Source: CAYLXX01 sp964387955 (GTDB taxonomy: Bacteria > Patescibacteriota > Microgenomatia > UBA1406 > GWC2-37-13). Taken from it: a stretch of 17,237 bases of DNA. Positions within the stretch are counted from its first letter, which is position 1. Each line of letters opens with the position of its first letter. The translations under genes were made by a program, and so were the position numbers. Positions 1 through 7,108 of this stretch are shown here, piece by piece. The notes under the pieces were generated by a model. The model did no database searches. It was given only the letters and a program-made list of their open reading frames with translations, and was not told where the DNA came from. The DNA lies in contig CAYLXX010000019.1 of the NCBI GenBank assembly GCA_964387955.1, forward strand, positions 1-17,237, read 5' to 3'.

Positions 1-9
1 TTTACGCAT
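1..9 (-). CDS. Possible start of a gene running off the left edge
   Basis: An ATG on the minus strand (bases 9-7) follows a perfect TATAAT (21-16) by six bases, the same arrangement seen before several other genes here. Only three codons (Met-Arg-Lys) lie inside the window, so no product can be named. No Shine-Dalgarno sequence is present. It could equally be a chance ATG in AT-rich DNA downstream of the tRNAs. Confidence 0.25.
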
Positions 10-15
10 AATTAA

Positions 16-21
16 ATTATA
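16..21 (-). promoter_or_regulatory. Possible -10 box for the left-edge gene
   Basis: The minus strand reads TATAAT six bases before an ATG. No good -35 element is seen 16-18 bases upstream. If real, the transcript would be leaderless and would start just downstream of tRNA-Trp. Confidence 0.3.
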
Positions 22-58
22 TCAAAGATGGAGAGTTCGATGATAGTACGACCAGGGT

Positions 59-132
59 TGGCAGGGGTAGAGGGAATCGAACCCCCATCAAAGGTTTTGG
101 AGACCTCTATTCTACCGTTGAACTATACCCCT
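59..132 (-). tRNA. tRNA-Trp (anticodon CCA)
   Basis: The sequence folds into a standard cloverleaf. The 7-bp acceptor stem is AGGGGTA paired with TACCCCT. There is a 4-bp D stem, an anticodon loop CTCCAAA with anticodon CCA, and a T arm with loop TTCGATT. The discriminator is G and the 3' CCA is encoded in the DNA, unlike the other three tRNAs here. It lies four bases downstream of tRNA-Arg and is probably on the same transcript. A CCA anticodon reads only UGG, which fits TGA being used as a stop in this genome. Confidence 0.95.
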
Positions 133-136
133 TGTG

Positions 137-208
137 TGCTCCCGGGCAGAATTGAACTGCCATCAGAGGTTCCGCAAACCCCTATTCTATCCGTTAAACT
201 ACAGGAGC
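137..208 (-). tRNA. tRNA-Arg (anticodon GCG)
   Basis: The cloverleaf has acceptor GCTCCTG paired with CGGGAGC (one T-G pair), D stem GTTT/GAAT, anticodon stem GGGGT/ACCTC with loop TTGCGGA, and T stem GGCAG/CTGCC. Anticodon positions 34-36 are GCG, which reads CGC and CGU. The D loop has A after GG, matching the A20 arginine identity base. The discriminator is A and CCA is not encoded. Most bacteria read these codons with an ACG anticodon deaminated to ICG, so GCG is unusual. Confidence 0.93.
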
Positions 209-214
209 TGATAC

Positions 215-248
215 CCTATATTTTATCATCTCAGAAGCTGAAGTTCAC
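215..248 (-). promoter_or_regulatory. Possible promoter of the tRNA-Arg/tRNA-Trp unit
   Basis: In the 57-base gap between the L,D-transpeptidase stop and tRNA-Arg, the minus strand has TAAAAT (225-220) overlapping TATAGG (220-215). A poor -35 candidate, GTGAAC (248-243), lies 17 bases upstream. Initiation would fall a few bases before the tRNA 5' end. Read-through from the upstream gene is an alternative. Confidence 0.35.
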
Positions 249-265
249 CCCAGGTTTACGAAGAC

Positions 266-1054
266 TTACTGATGTGCGTGAACCAGGATTCGATGGTTAA
301 AGGCTCTTTCTTGCATAGCATAACTCATTCTATCTTTAGTCACCAATTTCCGGAGTTTAAGCGCATTTTCGGGAGATAAATTGACACAGCCATGAGAATG
401 ACGGTGACCCAAGTCATGATTCCAGTAGGCGCCGTGAAAAGCCGCCCCGCTCTCGGTAAAATATTCAACATCAGACACATCATCCAGATCATAACCTGTA
501 CCGATCATTCTTCGTTTATGCCGTTCTGTTAGCAGGGTAAATGTCCCTTTTGGGGTGGGATGTGCGTAGACTCCAGTAGAAACTGGTGCATCCATAAGCG
601 GAGGTAACTCACGTCCGTTAATTGTAGATACCACCCACATATGTTGTTGACCAATACTTACCTCAATATGTCTTTCTTCGCCAGGTTGAAAAGGAATAGG
701 CTCAAGTTCCTCAGGCAAACGAGTCCGAATGTGTTCTCTTGGCACGAATAATCCGGTACTAAACTGCCTTGCGAAGCCTTTGGTTCGAGTATCTTGCACT
801 GTTGTTGCCCAATTCTCATCTACAGGTACATAACACATGAGTCCATTTTGTGCATGATACCCAACGATCCGGCCGCCGATATTGTTATACGAAGGTACAT
901 CTTGTAAGGCTGAGCCATACTCTATGGTATTCATATCAACTTCTTTTCTGGGAGCGGCCAAAGCCTCAAGAGGATTGAGTAAAAATGAAGCACCAAATCC
1001 AGCGATAAGTCCGATAGCTGCACGTCGAGAATAGTTCTGATTCTCTATGCTCAT
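266..1054 (-). CDS. L,D-transpeptidase (YkuD family) with twin-arginine-like leader
   Basis: This 262-residue protein is a probable peptidoglycan L,D-transpeptidase, which makes 3-3 cross-links or attaches other molecules to stem peptides outside the membrane. The YkuD catalytic signature is clear: HG at residues 207-208, then HSHGCVNL with catalytic Cys223. The catalytic domain starts near residue 127. The N-terminus has SRR at 9-11 followed by a hydrophobic stretch and ALAA near 31-34, which looks like a Tat signal peptide and cleavage site. Residues 40-120 form an unassigned N-terminal region. The ATG at 1054 is preceded by a promoter and no Shine-Dalgarno, so the leader is very short. The two tRNAs lie downstream on the same strand. 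The family call is firm; the Tat call is inferred from the motif alone. Confidence 0.9.
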   Translation of the reverse strand: MSIENQNYSRRAAIGLIAGFGASFLLNPLEALAAPRKEVDMNTIEYGSALQDVPSYNNIGGRIVGYHAQNGLMCYVPVDENWATTVQDTRTKGFARQFSTGLFVPREHIRTRLPEELEPIPFQPGEERHIEVSIGQQHMWVVSTINGRELPPLMDAPVSTGVYAHPTPKGTFTLLTERHKRRMIGTGYDLDDVSDVEYFTESGAAFHGAYWNHDLGHRHSHGCVNLSPENALKLRKLVTKDRMSYAMQERAFNHRILVHAHQ

Positions 1055-1066
1055 AGTTGGGAATAT

Positions 1067-1094
1067 AGTATACTTGAATGTGCTACTTTTGCAA
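1067..1094 (-). promoter_or_regulatory. Promoter of the L,D-transpeptidase gene
   Basis: The minus strand carries TTGCAA (1094-1089), a 16-base spacer and TATACT (1072-1067). The start codon follows 12 bases after the -10 box, leaving a leader of roughly six bases. GTATAC here is palindromic, so it can also serve the divergent gene. Confidence 0.55.
1069..1074 (+). promoter_or_regulatory. -10 box for the divergent metallopeptidase-like gene
   Basis: TATACT on the plus strand shares bases with the -10 box of the opposite gene. Initiation would be near 1081. That lies downstream of the ATG at 1078 and supports the ATG at 1108 as the real start. No convincing -35 is visible. Confidence 0.4.
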
Positions 1095-1107
1095 TGGATT
1101 GCTCTAT

Positions 1108-1476
1108 ATGAAATACATACCCGCTCCTGAAATTAAAAGACAAGTTGATTTACTTATCGGTGAGCTTAATTTTGATCACATCGAAGCCGAGTATGTTCAC
1201 TGTATCCGCAGCCTCGATGCCAAAACGAGAGCCATTGCTCGCATCTGGGGTATGTCACGACTTTTTAAGGAAGTAGCCGGTATTCACCCACACTACATTA
1301 TCGAGGTTAACGCCAAACGCTTTGATAAACTCAACGCGCGCGACCAGATCAAAACCCTTATTCACGAGCTCATGCATATCCCCAAAACCTTTTCTGGCGC
1401 CTTACTTTCGCACCGAGGACCCCACCATCGTATCAATGACCGAGAGGTAGAAAAAATTTTGAAGAATCTTCGCTGA
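1108..1476 (+). CDS. Small HExxH metallopeptidase-like protein (phage metallopeptidase type)
   Basis: This 122-residue protein contains HELMH at residues 86-90, the zinc-binding and catalytic motif of zincin peptidases. Further histidines at 102, 106 and 107 could provide a third ligand. The layout, with an N-terminal alpha/beta part and the motif LIHELMHIP near the C-terminus, resembles the putative phage metallopeptidase family. There is no signal peptide or membrane segment, so it should be cytoplasmic. An ATG at 1078 would add ten residues, but it lies upstream of the predicted transcription start, so 1108 is preferred. A weak GGA lies nine bases before it. Substrate and role are unknown; the family name rests on the motif and overall look. 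Confidence 0.7.
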   Translation: MKYIPAPEIKRQVDLLIGELNFDHIEAEYVHCIRSLDAKTRAIARIWGMSRLFKEVAGIHPHYIIEVNAKRFDKLNARDQIKTLIHELMHIPKTFSGALLSHRGPHHRINDREVEKILKNLR

Positions 1477-1513
1477 TATAGTTTGTATAGGTAAGATATA
1501 TTCAAAACGCCTG

Positions 1514-1543
1514 TTGCTATTTCCAAATCCTCTCCCATATACT
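1514..1543 (+). promoter_or_regulatory. Promoter of the LCP gene
   Basis: TTGCTA (1514-1519), an 18-base spacer and TATACT (1538-1543) precede the ATG at 1561. The predicted leader is about 11 bases, with no Shine-Dalgarno sequence. Confidence 0.5.
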
Positions 1544-1560
1544 AGAATATCAGTTCGTCT

Positions 1561-2757
1561 ATGAAAAAAGTCTTATTGATCTTGGCTGGCATTGTACTCG
1601 TCGTCGGAGCTGTCTTTGTATTCAAAATCCAGGCTTTTTATAACAAAATCAATACTAAAAAAGGCGTTCTCAATCTCTTAAACAAACCTCCAGATAAAAA
1701 TACCTATAATCTATTGCTTCTGGGCTATGGCGGAGGAAACCATGAAGGTACTTACCTGACAGATACCATCATGATCGCCCACATCGATACTGCCAAAAAA
1801 AAAGTCGCTCTTATCTCTCTTCCGCGAGATTTATGGGTACAGCTACCTACCAAATCAGGCGATGATTTTCACACTAAAATAAACAATGTGTATGAAATTG
1901 GTCTCTTTCCCGATACATACCCTGATGTCAAAATAAGCGGCAATGATAAACAAGCCGCAGCGGATCTTGTCAAAAGTGCAGTTACTCAAATCACAGGCAT
2001 ACCGATTGATTATTATGCGGCCGTGGATTTTGCAGGTTTTATAAAAGCGATTGACCAACTTGGCGGTGTAGATATTAACGTCGAAAAAACGTTTGATGAT
2101 TATGAGTACCCGATTGAAGGCAAAGAAAATGATCTGTGTGGAAGAGATGATGAATTTAAACAGATTGAAAAGTATCTCCATCAACCCAACCAACCCACTT
2201 TTACACCAGATCAGCAGAACGAGAAAGACCAATTTTTTAAAGACCATCCTGACCTGGAAAAATTTTACAAAGACATCACAGATACTCCAAATGAGGCTTT
2301 CCCCTGTCGATACGAGCATTTACACTTTGATAAAGGTCCGCAGCATATGGATGGTGAAACTGCCCTCAAGTACAGTCGCTCGCGACATAGTGCGCAGGAT
2401 GGGGATGATTTTGGGCGAGCAGCCAGACAACAACGGCTTATTCAAGCGGTCAAGAACAAAGTTGTTTCCATCACCTTTGTACCCAAAATCATCCCCCTCA
2501 TGGATCAATTGAAAGATAATATCAAAACAGATCTTGACTTGAGTCTCATCAAAAAATTATCATCCACTGCACAAAAAAACGAGAACTACACCATTTCAAG
2601 CGCTGTCCCCGATCTTACCCAACTTCAGTCCTCTTACTCCGATGTCGGACAATTTATTCTCATTCCTACCAAAGGAGTTGACCAATGGAGTGATCTTCAA
2701 ATGTGGATTAAGAATGTCATTGCAGGCATCAGCCCAACCCCTACACCTCCTATATAA
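1561..2757 (+). CDS. LytR-CpsA-Psr (LCP) family cell-wall ligase
   Basis: LCP proteins transfer polyprenyl-phosphate-linked glycopolymers onto peptidoglycan on the outer face of the membrane. This 398-residue protein has one N-terminal membrane helix (about 4-22) and an extracellular LCP domain from about 48. Family residues are visible: TDTI with Asp68, SLPRD with Arg89, and the SRSRH block at 272-276 followed by acidic and arginine residues (Asp282-283, Arg286, Arg289). An insertion of about 65 residues (187-253) rich in Asp, Gln and Lys interrupts the domain. It holds the only two cysteines (193 and 249), which could form a disulfide. The C-terminus ends in a Pro/Thr tail. There is no LytR_C domain here, although one appears on the pilus-operon protein at 8856-9926. 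Its stop overlaps the opposing receiver gene by eight bases. Confidence 0.93.
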   Translation: MKKVLLILAGIVLVVGAVFVFKIQAFYNKINTKKGVLNLLNKPPDKNTYNLLLLGYGGGNHEGTYLTDTIMIAHIDTAKKKVALISLPRDLWVQLPTKSGDDFHTKINNVYEIGLFPDTYPDVKISGNDKQAAADLVKSAVTQITGIPIDYYAAVDFAGFIKAIDQLGGVDINVEKTFDDYEYPIEGKENDLCGRDDEFKQIEKYLHQPNQPTFTPDQQNEKDQFFKDHPDLEKFYKDITDTPNEAFPCRYEHLHFDKGPQHMDGETALKYSRSRHSAQDGDDFGRAARQQRLIQAVKNKVVSITFVPKIIPLMDQLKDNIKTDLDLSLIKKLSSTAQKNENYTISSAVPDLTQLQSSYSDVGQFILIPTKGVDQWSDLQMWIKNVIAGISPTPTPPI

Positions 2758-3112
2758 GGTAGGCTTTTACTTTCTCTAAAAATTGATCTGGAGTAAGATT
2801 ACCTTTAAGAAGATAGCCATTACTCATCTGATTCATTGCTTCAAGTTGTTTAGGATTATCCACGTTCGTCATGAAAACGATTTTTTTATTCGGTTGCACA
2901 GATTTCTCGGCTTTCATTTTTTCCATAACTTCCATACCTGTCAACCCAGGCATCATTTGATCAAGCAACACCAGGTCAAAACCGCCTTGCATCATCTGAG
3001 CTAATGCCTGCGTGCCATCGATAACGCCTGTGACCTCATAACCCGCTTCTTTAAGAAGATCTTCATATAGTTGATGGAGCACCACATCATCTTCGGCTAA
3101 CAGTATTTTCAT
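2750..3112 (-). CDS. Stand-alone CheY-like response regulator receiver
   Basis: The 120-residue protein is a single receiver domain. The acidic pocket is EDD at 7-9, the phospho-acceptor is Asp51 in LLDQMMPG, the switch residue is Thr82 and the conserved lysine is Lys103. It has no DNA-binding or enzymatic output domain, so it must act by binding a partner. It is close in length and layout to the receiver in the pilus operon (16047-16415). No kinase lies nearby. It is monocistronic, with its own promoter divergent from the GT117-type gene, and it overlaps the LCP gene tail to tail by eight bases. The partner is unknown. Confidence 0.93.
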   Translation of the reverse strand: MKILLAEDDVVLHQLYEDLLKEAGYEVTGVIDGTQALAQMMQGGFDLVLLDQMMPGLTGMEVMEKMKAEKSVQPNKKIVFMTNVDNPKQLEAMNQMSNGYLLKGNLTPDQFLEKVKAYLI

Positions 3113-3113
3113 A

Positions 3114-3119
3114 TATAAT
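3114..3119 (+). promoter_or_regulatory. -10 box for the GT117-type gene (leaderless)
   Basis: A perfect TATAAT on the plus strand ends eight bases before the ATG at 3128. Transcription would therefore begin within a base or two of the start codon. The -35 region is poor (TTCGGC at 3092). Confidence 0.45.
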
Positions 3120-3127
3120 GGTAAGTT

Positions 3128-5116
3128 ATGCTTGCATTATACCGTAAAAATATTCCTGTTTACATCTTCTTTGCAATCGTTGCTTTCTTATACCTACACA
3201 ATCTTACACGTGATGTTTATAGTGGCGATGTTGGCGATCTTGTAACTGCCAGCTGTGTTTGGGGGGTAGCGCACCCATCAGGGTATCCACTTTTCACTTT
3301 CATTGGTAATCTTTTATGTCATTTACCTCTCTCCATTCCTCCTGTCACAAAAGTAGGCCTCATTTCGGCCATCGCCTCATTTGCAGGGCTCATTTTTTTC
3401 TACAAACTCTCTTTACACGCTACCAAAAGTGTATTTTTGAGTCTCATTTCCACTTCAATTTTAGCTTTCTCCAATCTATTTTGGCTAAATGCCGAGATAC
3501 CTGAGGTATTTGCTTTGAATAACTTTTTTGTTATCGTTATTCTTTACTTTGCCATACTTTTCCATGATGAAAAAAAACCTAAATACCTCTATTTAACAGC
3601 TTTTTTTTCTGGTCTGGCAATTTCTCATCACCATACCATCATTTTTGTTTTTCCTGCTGTATTGATACTTATTCTGAAACATTTTTCGTATATATGGAAA
3701 AAAAAGTTATTATTCAAGGCAATTTTATTGAGTTTGGCAGGATTAATGCCTTATCTTTATATTCCAATCGCTGCTTTTCGCAATCCAATTATCAATTGGG
3801 ATAATGCGAGAAATCTCACTAACTTTCTGCATCTATTTCTACGCGTAGACTACGGCACAGCCCCCACCACTTTTAATACCGGTGTACCTGAGGCAGCTAA
3901 AATTGAGCAAATGAAACGTTTCCTAAATTCGATGGTGCTCTTTTATTCATACCAAACGATTTTTCTTATGATCGTAGGTATCATTCAACTCTTTCGAACC
4001 AATAAAAGACTCTTAATCTCTCTTCTAATAGCATTTATATTGACTGGTCCATTCTTCATCTACTACTCAGCCAGTCTCTTACTCACAGTACAATCATGGG
4101 GCATAATTGAGAGGTTTTACTCATTGCCCACAGTGATAGCCATGTTTTTTGTACCTTACGGCTTTGTTTTACTGAAACATCTCTTAGATAAACGGTTCTC
4201 AACCAAAACATTAAGCTTACTCATCCTTGCTTATTTTGTAATAGTTCCATTGATGCTTGTAAAATATAATTTTCCCAAAACTAATCTTTCAAAGACGCAT
4301 ATCGGCAATGATCTTGGAAAAAACATTCTACAGTCACTCCCTCAAAATTCTGTGATTTTTCTTTCAGGTGATACTTCAACATTCAACACATGGTATGTAC
4401 ATTATGTTCTGGATACACGACCGGACGTGCAAATTATCCATTCATCTGCTGCGGGTGGCAACTACTATCTTGATGATCAGATCAACAAGTACCATCAGCA
4501 TAACCCTCAAGTACCGCTCAGTCAAGTGTTTCGCAACACAATAGGAGAAATTCTGCAGACAAAACCTATCTTTTCCACAAGTGACCCTCCAACTCTGCCG
4601 TCAGGAACTAAGCTTATACCTGTAGGTCTTCTCAATGAGATACTACCCGCCGAAAAAGTGCCTAATAAAAACGATTATTTCACGTTAGTAGAAAAAAACC
4701 TCCGTTTATATAAACCAGCACGGAGAGAAACTCTTGATCTCAGTGAAGAAGGACTTATTACTCTTGAAATTCCTTTATTATATTCCAAAGCACTTGTGAG
4801 AATCGGCGATTTCTCAATTTCTCAGTATAACGATTACGCAAAAGCAGAACATTACTACCGCCGCGCCCTTTGGATTGATGACACTAACCCATCCGCTTAT
4901 TCAGGACTGAGTATTGCCTTGTTTAAAGGATATAAGGATTGCGCTAATTCGATTTATAATATGAAAGAAGCAATCAACGCCTACCCAGTATGGTCAACTT
5001 ACTACAAACAGCTCGACTATATCTATAAGCAATGTAAAGTTGATCAAAAAACTATCAACCAACTCGAGCAAAATTTTAAGCAGCGCTTCAATTCTTCAAT
5101 TGATAAGATGCAGTAA
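3128..5116 (+). CDS. DUF2723 / GT117-type multi-pass membrane O-glycosyltransferase
   Basis: This 662-residue protein resembles the DUF2723 family, whose eukaryotic member TMEM260 is a protein O-mannosyltransferase. It should act on acceptors outside the membrane using a lipid-linked sugar. The diagnostic N-terminal loop is present after the first helix: YSGDVGDLVTA at 31-41 with acidic residues Asp34 and Asp37, then GVAHPSGYPL at 46-55. A second family motif, SHHHT, lies near 165. About ten membrane helices fill residues 1-380. A soluble domain follows, and near the C-terminus (about 570-640) there is a TPR-like helical stretch (AEHYYRRALWIDDTNPSAYS). The gene starts directly after a -10 box and runs into the GT2 gene with two bases between. 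The acceptor is unknown; pilins, envelope proteins or a glycolipid are possible. Confidence 0.82.
   Translation: MLALYRKNIPVYIFFAIVAFLYLHNLTRDVYSGDVGDLVTASCVWGVAHPSGYPLFTFIGNLLCHLPLSIPPVTKVGLISAIASFAGLIFFYKLSLHATKSVFLSLISTSILAFSNLFWLNAEIPEVFALNNFFVIVILYFAILFHDEKKPKYLYLTAFFSGLAISHHHTIIFVFPAVLILILKHFSYIWKKKLLFKAILLSLAGLMPYLYIPIAAFRNPIINWDNARNLTNFLHLFLRVDYGTAPTTFNTGVPEAAKIEQMKRFLNSMVLFYSYQTIFLMIVGIIQLFRTNKRLLISLLIAFILTGPFFIYYSASLLLTVQSWGIIERFYSLPTVIAMFFVPYGFVLLKHLLDKRFSTKTLSLLILAYFVIVPLMLVKYNFPKTNLSKTHIGNDLGKNILQSLPQNSVIFLSGDTSTFNTWYVHYVLDTRPDVQIIHSSAAGGNYYLDDQINKYHQHNPQVPLSQVFRNTIGEILQTKPIFSTSDPPTLPSGTKLIPVGLLNEILPAEKVPNKNDYFTLVEKNLRLYKPARRETLDLSEEGLITLEIPLLYSKALVRIGDFSISQYNDYAKAEHYYRRALWIDDTNPSAYSGLSIALFKGYKDCANSIYNMKEAINAYPVWSTYYKQLDYIYKQCKVDQKTINQLEQNFKQRFNSSIDKMQ
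3136..3164 (-). promoter_or_regulatory. Promoter of the stand-alone receiver gene
   Basis: The minus strand has TGTAAA (3164-3159), a 17-base spacer and a perfect TATAAT (3141-3136), 23 bases before the ATG. It lies inside the first codons of the divergent GT117-type gene, so the two promoters overlap. Confidence 0.45.
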
Positions 5117-5118
5117 AT

Positions 5119-6129
5119 ATGAAACTTACTATTATTATTCCGACTTACAACCGTGCTCGCTTGCTCGATCAAGCTTTACAAAGTGTTGCTAAACAGACAA
5201 CAAAGCCATATGAGGTTCTCATCATTGACAATGCTTCCACTGATGCTACTGATCAAACAGTTGCTAAGTATAAACAGTATAAATTTCGTTACATAAAAAA
5301 TGATAAAAATCTCGGTATGTTTAAGAGTTTTAATAAAGCCATTGCACTCTCAAAAGGTGATTATGTCTCGTTTCTGCAAAGTGATGATCTAATTGCTCCC
5401 AACTGGTATGAAACATGGGCTCAGATTATAGAGAAACATAAGGTCAAACACTATATATCGCCATTTGCAGTCATTGATGACAATGGTCATTTAAAATATA
5501 TAAAACGACACTATAAGGAGAGTAAGTTACTTAAGTATCCACATGTCATCCAGACATTGATTAAAGACTACGTTGTACCTTCATTTGGACCAACCGCAGC
5601 AACTATATATCATAAAAGTATTTTTAAAAAAGTCGGAACATTCGACGACAGATATAAAACAGAGGCTGATTCAATACACTCGCTTAAAATTTTAAATCAC
5701 TACGATACATACTACTATTCCGAAGTATTATGCGCTGTACGACACCATATTATGCATGGGTATGATAAAAAAGTAGAGAAAGTTGATCTGACGGAAGAGC
5801 TCAATCGACTTAATAACTATTTTAAGCTCTTAAATGAGTTCTCAAAGGATTTCAAAGACAAAAAATGGTCGCAAGTATTTCTGTACACTAATTATTGTAT
5901 GAGATTGGCGTATATCAATGTTTACCTATCAAAAGCCCAATGGAAGCGCGTTTTTAGTTATTATAAGATCACTAATCAAAATACTCCCGGTTTTTTTACC
6001 GATTGGCAACATTGGCTATTGTTGATAAAAGTACAAATTAAGCTTTTGCAAAGAGCTCGTTCTCAATACACAATATCACCTACAGTTAAAAATAGACTCA
6101 ATTGGCTTGAAAAGTATACATCTTCGTAA
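5119..6129 (+). CDS. Family 2 glycosyltransferase
   Basis: The 336-residue protein has a GT-A fold N-terminal half. It starts with TIIIPTYNR (4-12), followed by the nucleotide-sugar-binding IIDNAS (35-40), the NLGMFKSFN region (64-72) and the metal-binding acidic pair in QSDDLI (Asp89-Asp90). The C-terminal half is basic, with no clear membrane helix, so the enzyme is probably cytoplasmic or peripheral. It starts two bases after the stop of the GT117-type gene and is very likely co-transcribed with it. It may extend a glycan used in the same pathway. Its last 32 bases overlap the opposing GT4 gene. Sugar and acceptor cannot be told from sequence. Confidence 0.9.
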   Translation: MKLTIIIPTYNRARLLDQALQSVAKQTTKPYEVLIIDNASTDATDQTVAKYKQYKFRYIKNDKNLGMFKSFNKAIALSKGDYVSFLQSDDLIAPNWYETWAQIIEKHKVKHYISPFAVIDDNGHLKYIKRHYKESKLLKYPHVIQTLIKDYVVPSFGPTAATIYHKSIFKKVGTFDDRYKTEADSIHSLKILNHYDTYYYSEVLCAVRHHIMHGYDKKVEKVDLTEELNRLNNYFKLLNEFSKDFKDKKWSQVFLYTNYCMRLAYINVYLSKAQWKRVFSYYKITNQNTPGFFTDWQHWLLLIKVQIKLLQRARSQYTISPTVKNRLNWLEKYTSS

Positions 6130-7108
6130 AAATACTCTCAAGCTCATCAATTATTTTATCCCAATGATATTGTTTTGCTGTCTTGTAACCATTGGCAATA
6201 AGTTTACTTCTAAGTTTTTTGTTCGTATAAATTTTATTAATAATATCTTTCTGCCATAATTCATCGAGACGCCTAATAACAATTGCATTAATCTTGTTTC
6301 GAGCGTATTCTTCAACACCACCAGCTGAGGTAGTAAGTAAGATACATCCGTTGGCCATTGCTTCAAGACCCGGAATATAAAATCCTTCAATCCGGCTCGT
6401 CGCAAGAAGGAAATCTGATTCTCTGTATAGCTTTTCCAACTCATATGGCTTAGGAGAAGAAATAAAGCGGTTAAAAACTTCAGAGTATGGTTTATGTTCA
6501 AAACTTACAAGAGTAAAATAATAGCTTAAATTGCGCGTTTTAAGTTTGGTAACAGTATTATCTAGTAAGTCAATACCCTTGGTAGGTAAATATCTTGAAA
6601 CTACCGAAAGAATGCGAATCCGTTTATATTTCCTTCTTTTTATCTTGTTTTTTCCAATGACTACTCCATTACCTTTTATCTGATATATTTCAGATTCGTA
6701 CTTTATCATTTTCTGCGTCAAAAAACTACTTATAGTAATTTTTACGAATGGCATCCGATAAGTAACGGTTACCAAAAATTTTAAGAAGACGTTAGTATAA
6801 AATTCACGTTCGTAACCTTGAATAAAGTATAGTTTCCTTTTTACTCTTAAAAGAAATGCAACATAGGCCGTTGGCCAAAATGTAGCTATACAAATTCCAT
6901 CATATCGATAGATAAAGTACCTTAACCCCTTATATAAAGGTAGTATTGTAGTATTTACATGAAACCATTTCGGTTTACCGCCAAATAAAGCATAAATAAC
7001 AACTGAATAACCCTTCTTCTTTAACCTATCTGCTTGCTCAAATACCACCTTATTACCACCATTTTCTCTCGTATTATATAGTAAATACATGAGGAAGGGT
7101 TTTCTCAT
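6098..7108 (-). CDS. Family 4 (GT-B) glycosyltransferase
   Basis: The 336-residue protein has a Rossmann-like C-terminal domain with the EX7E signature of GT4 retaining enzymes: Glu241 and Glu249 in EGFYIPGLE. Before it comes the typical VVSRYLPTKGID block (169-180). The N-terminal domain begins with NTRENGGNKVVFEQADRL (12-29), the usual GG loop. The ATG at 7108 overlaps the TGA of the upstream GT2 gene (ATGA) and has a strong GGAAGGTG just before it. This start is preferred over an in-frame TTG at 7120. The gene overlaps the convergent GT2 by 32 bases. Donor and acceptor are unknown. Confidence 0.9.
   Translation of the reverse strand: MRKPFLMYLLYNTRENGGNKVVFEQADRLKKKGYSVVIYALFGGKPKWFHVNTTILPLYKGLRYFIYRYDGICIATFWPTAYVAFLLRVKRKLYFIQGYEREFYTNVFLKFLVTVTYRMPFVKITISSFLTQKMIKYESEIYQIKGNGVVIGKNKIKRRKYKRIRILSVVSRYLPTKGIDLLDNTVTKLKTRNLSYYFTLVSFEHKPYSEVFNRFISSPKPYELEKLYRESDFLLATSRIEGFYIPGLEAMANGCILLTTSAGGVEEYARNKINAIVIRRLDELWQKDIINKIYTNKKLRSKLIANGYKTAKQYHWDKIIDELESIFTKMYTFQAN

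Noticed and set aside
28..300. Plus-strand open frame of 90 codons
   Set aside because: It runs across two well-folded tRNA genes and into the end of the L,D-transpeptidase; its codons are the tRNA complement.
1078..1107. Upstream ATG extending the metallopeptidase-like gene by ten residues
   Set aside because: It lies just after the -10 box, upstream of the expected transcription start, and the added residues look unlike a protein N-terminus.
1855..2319. Minus-strand open frame of 154 codons inside the LCP gene
   Set aside because: It is antisense to a clear LCP domain and its translation shows no recognisable protein pattern.
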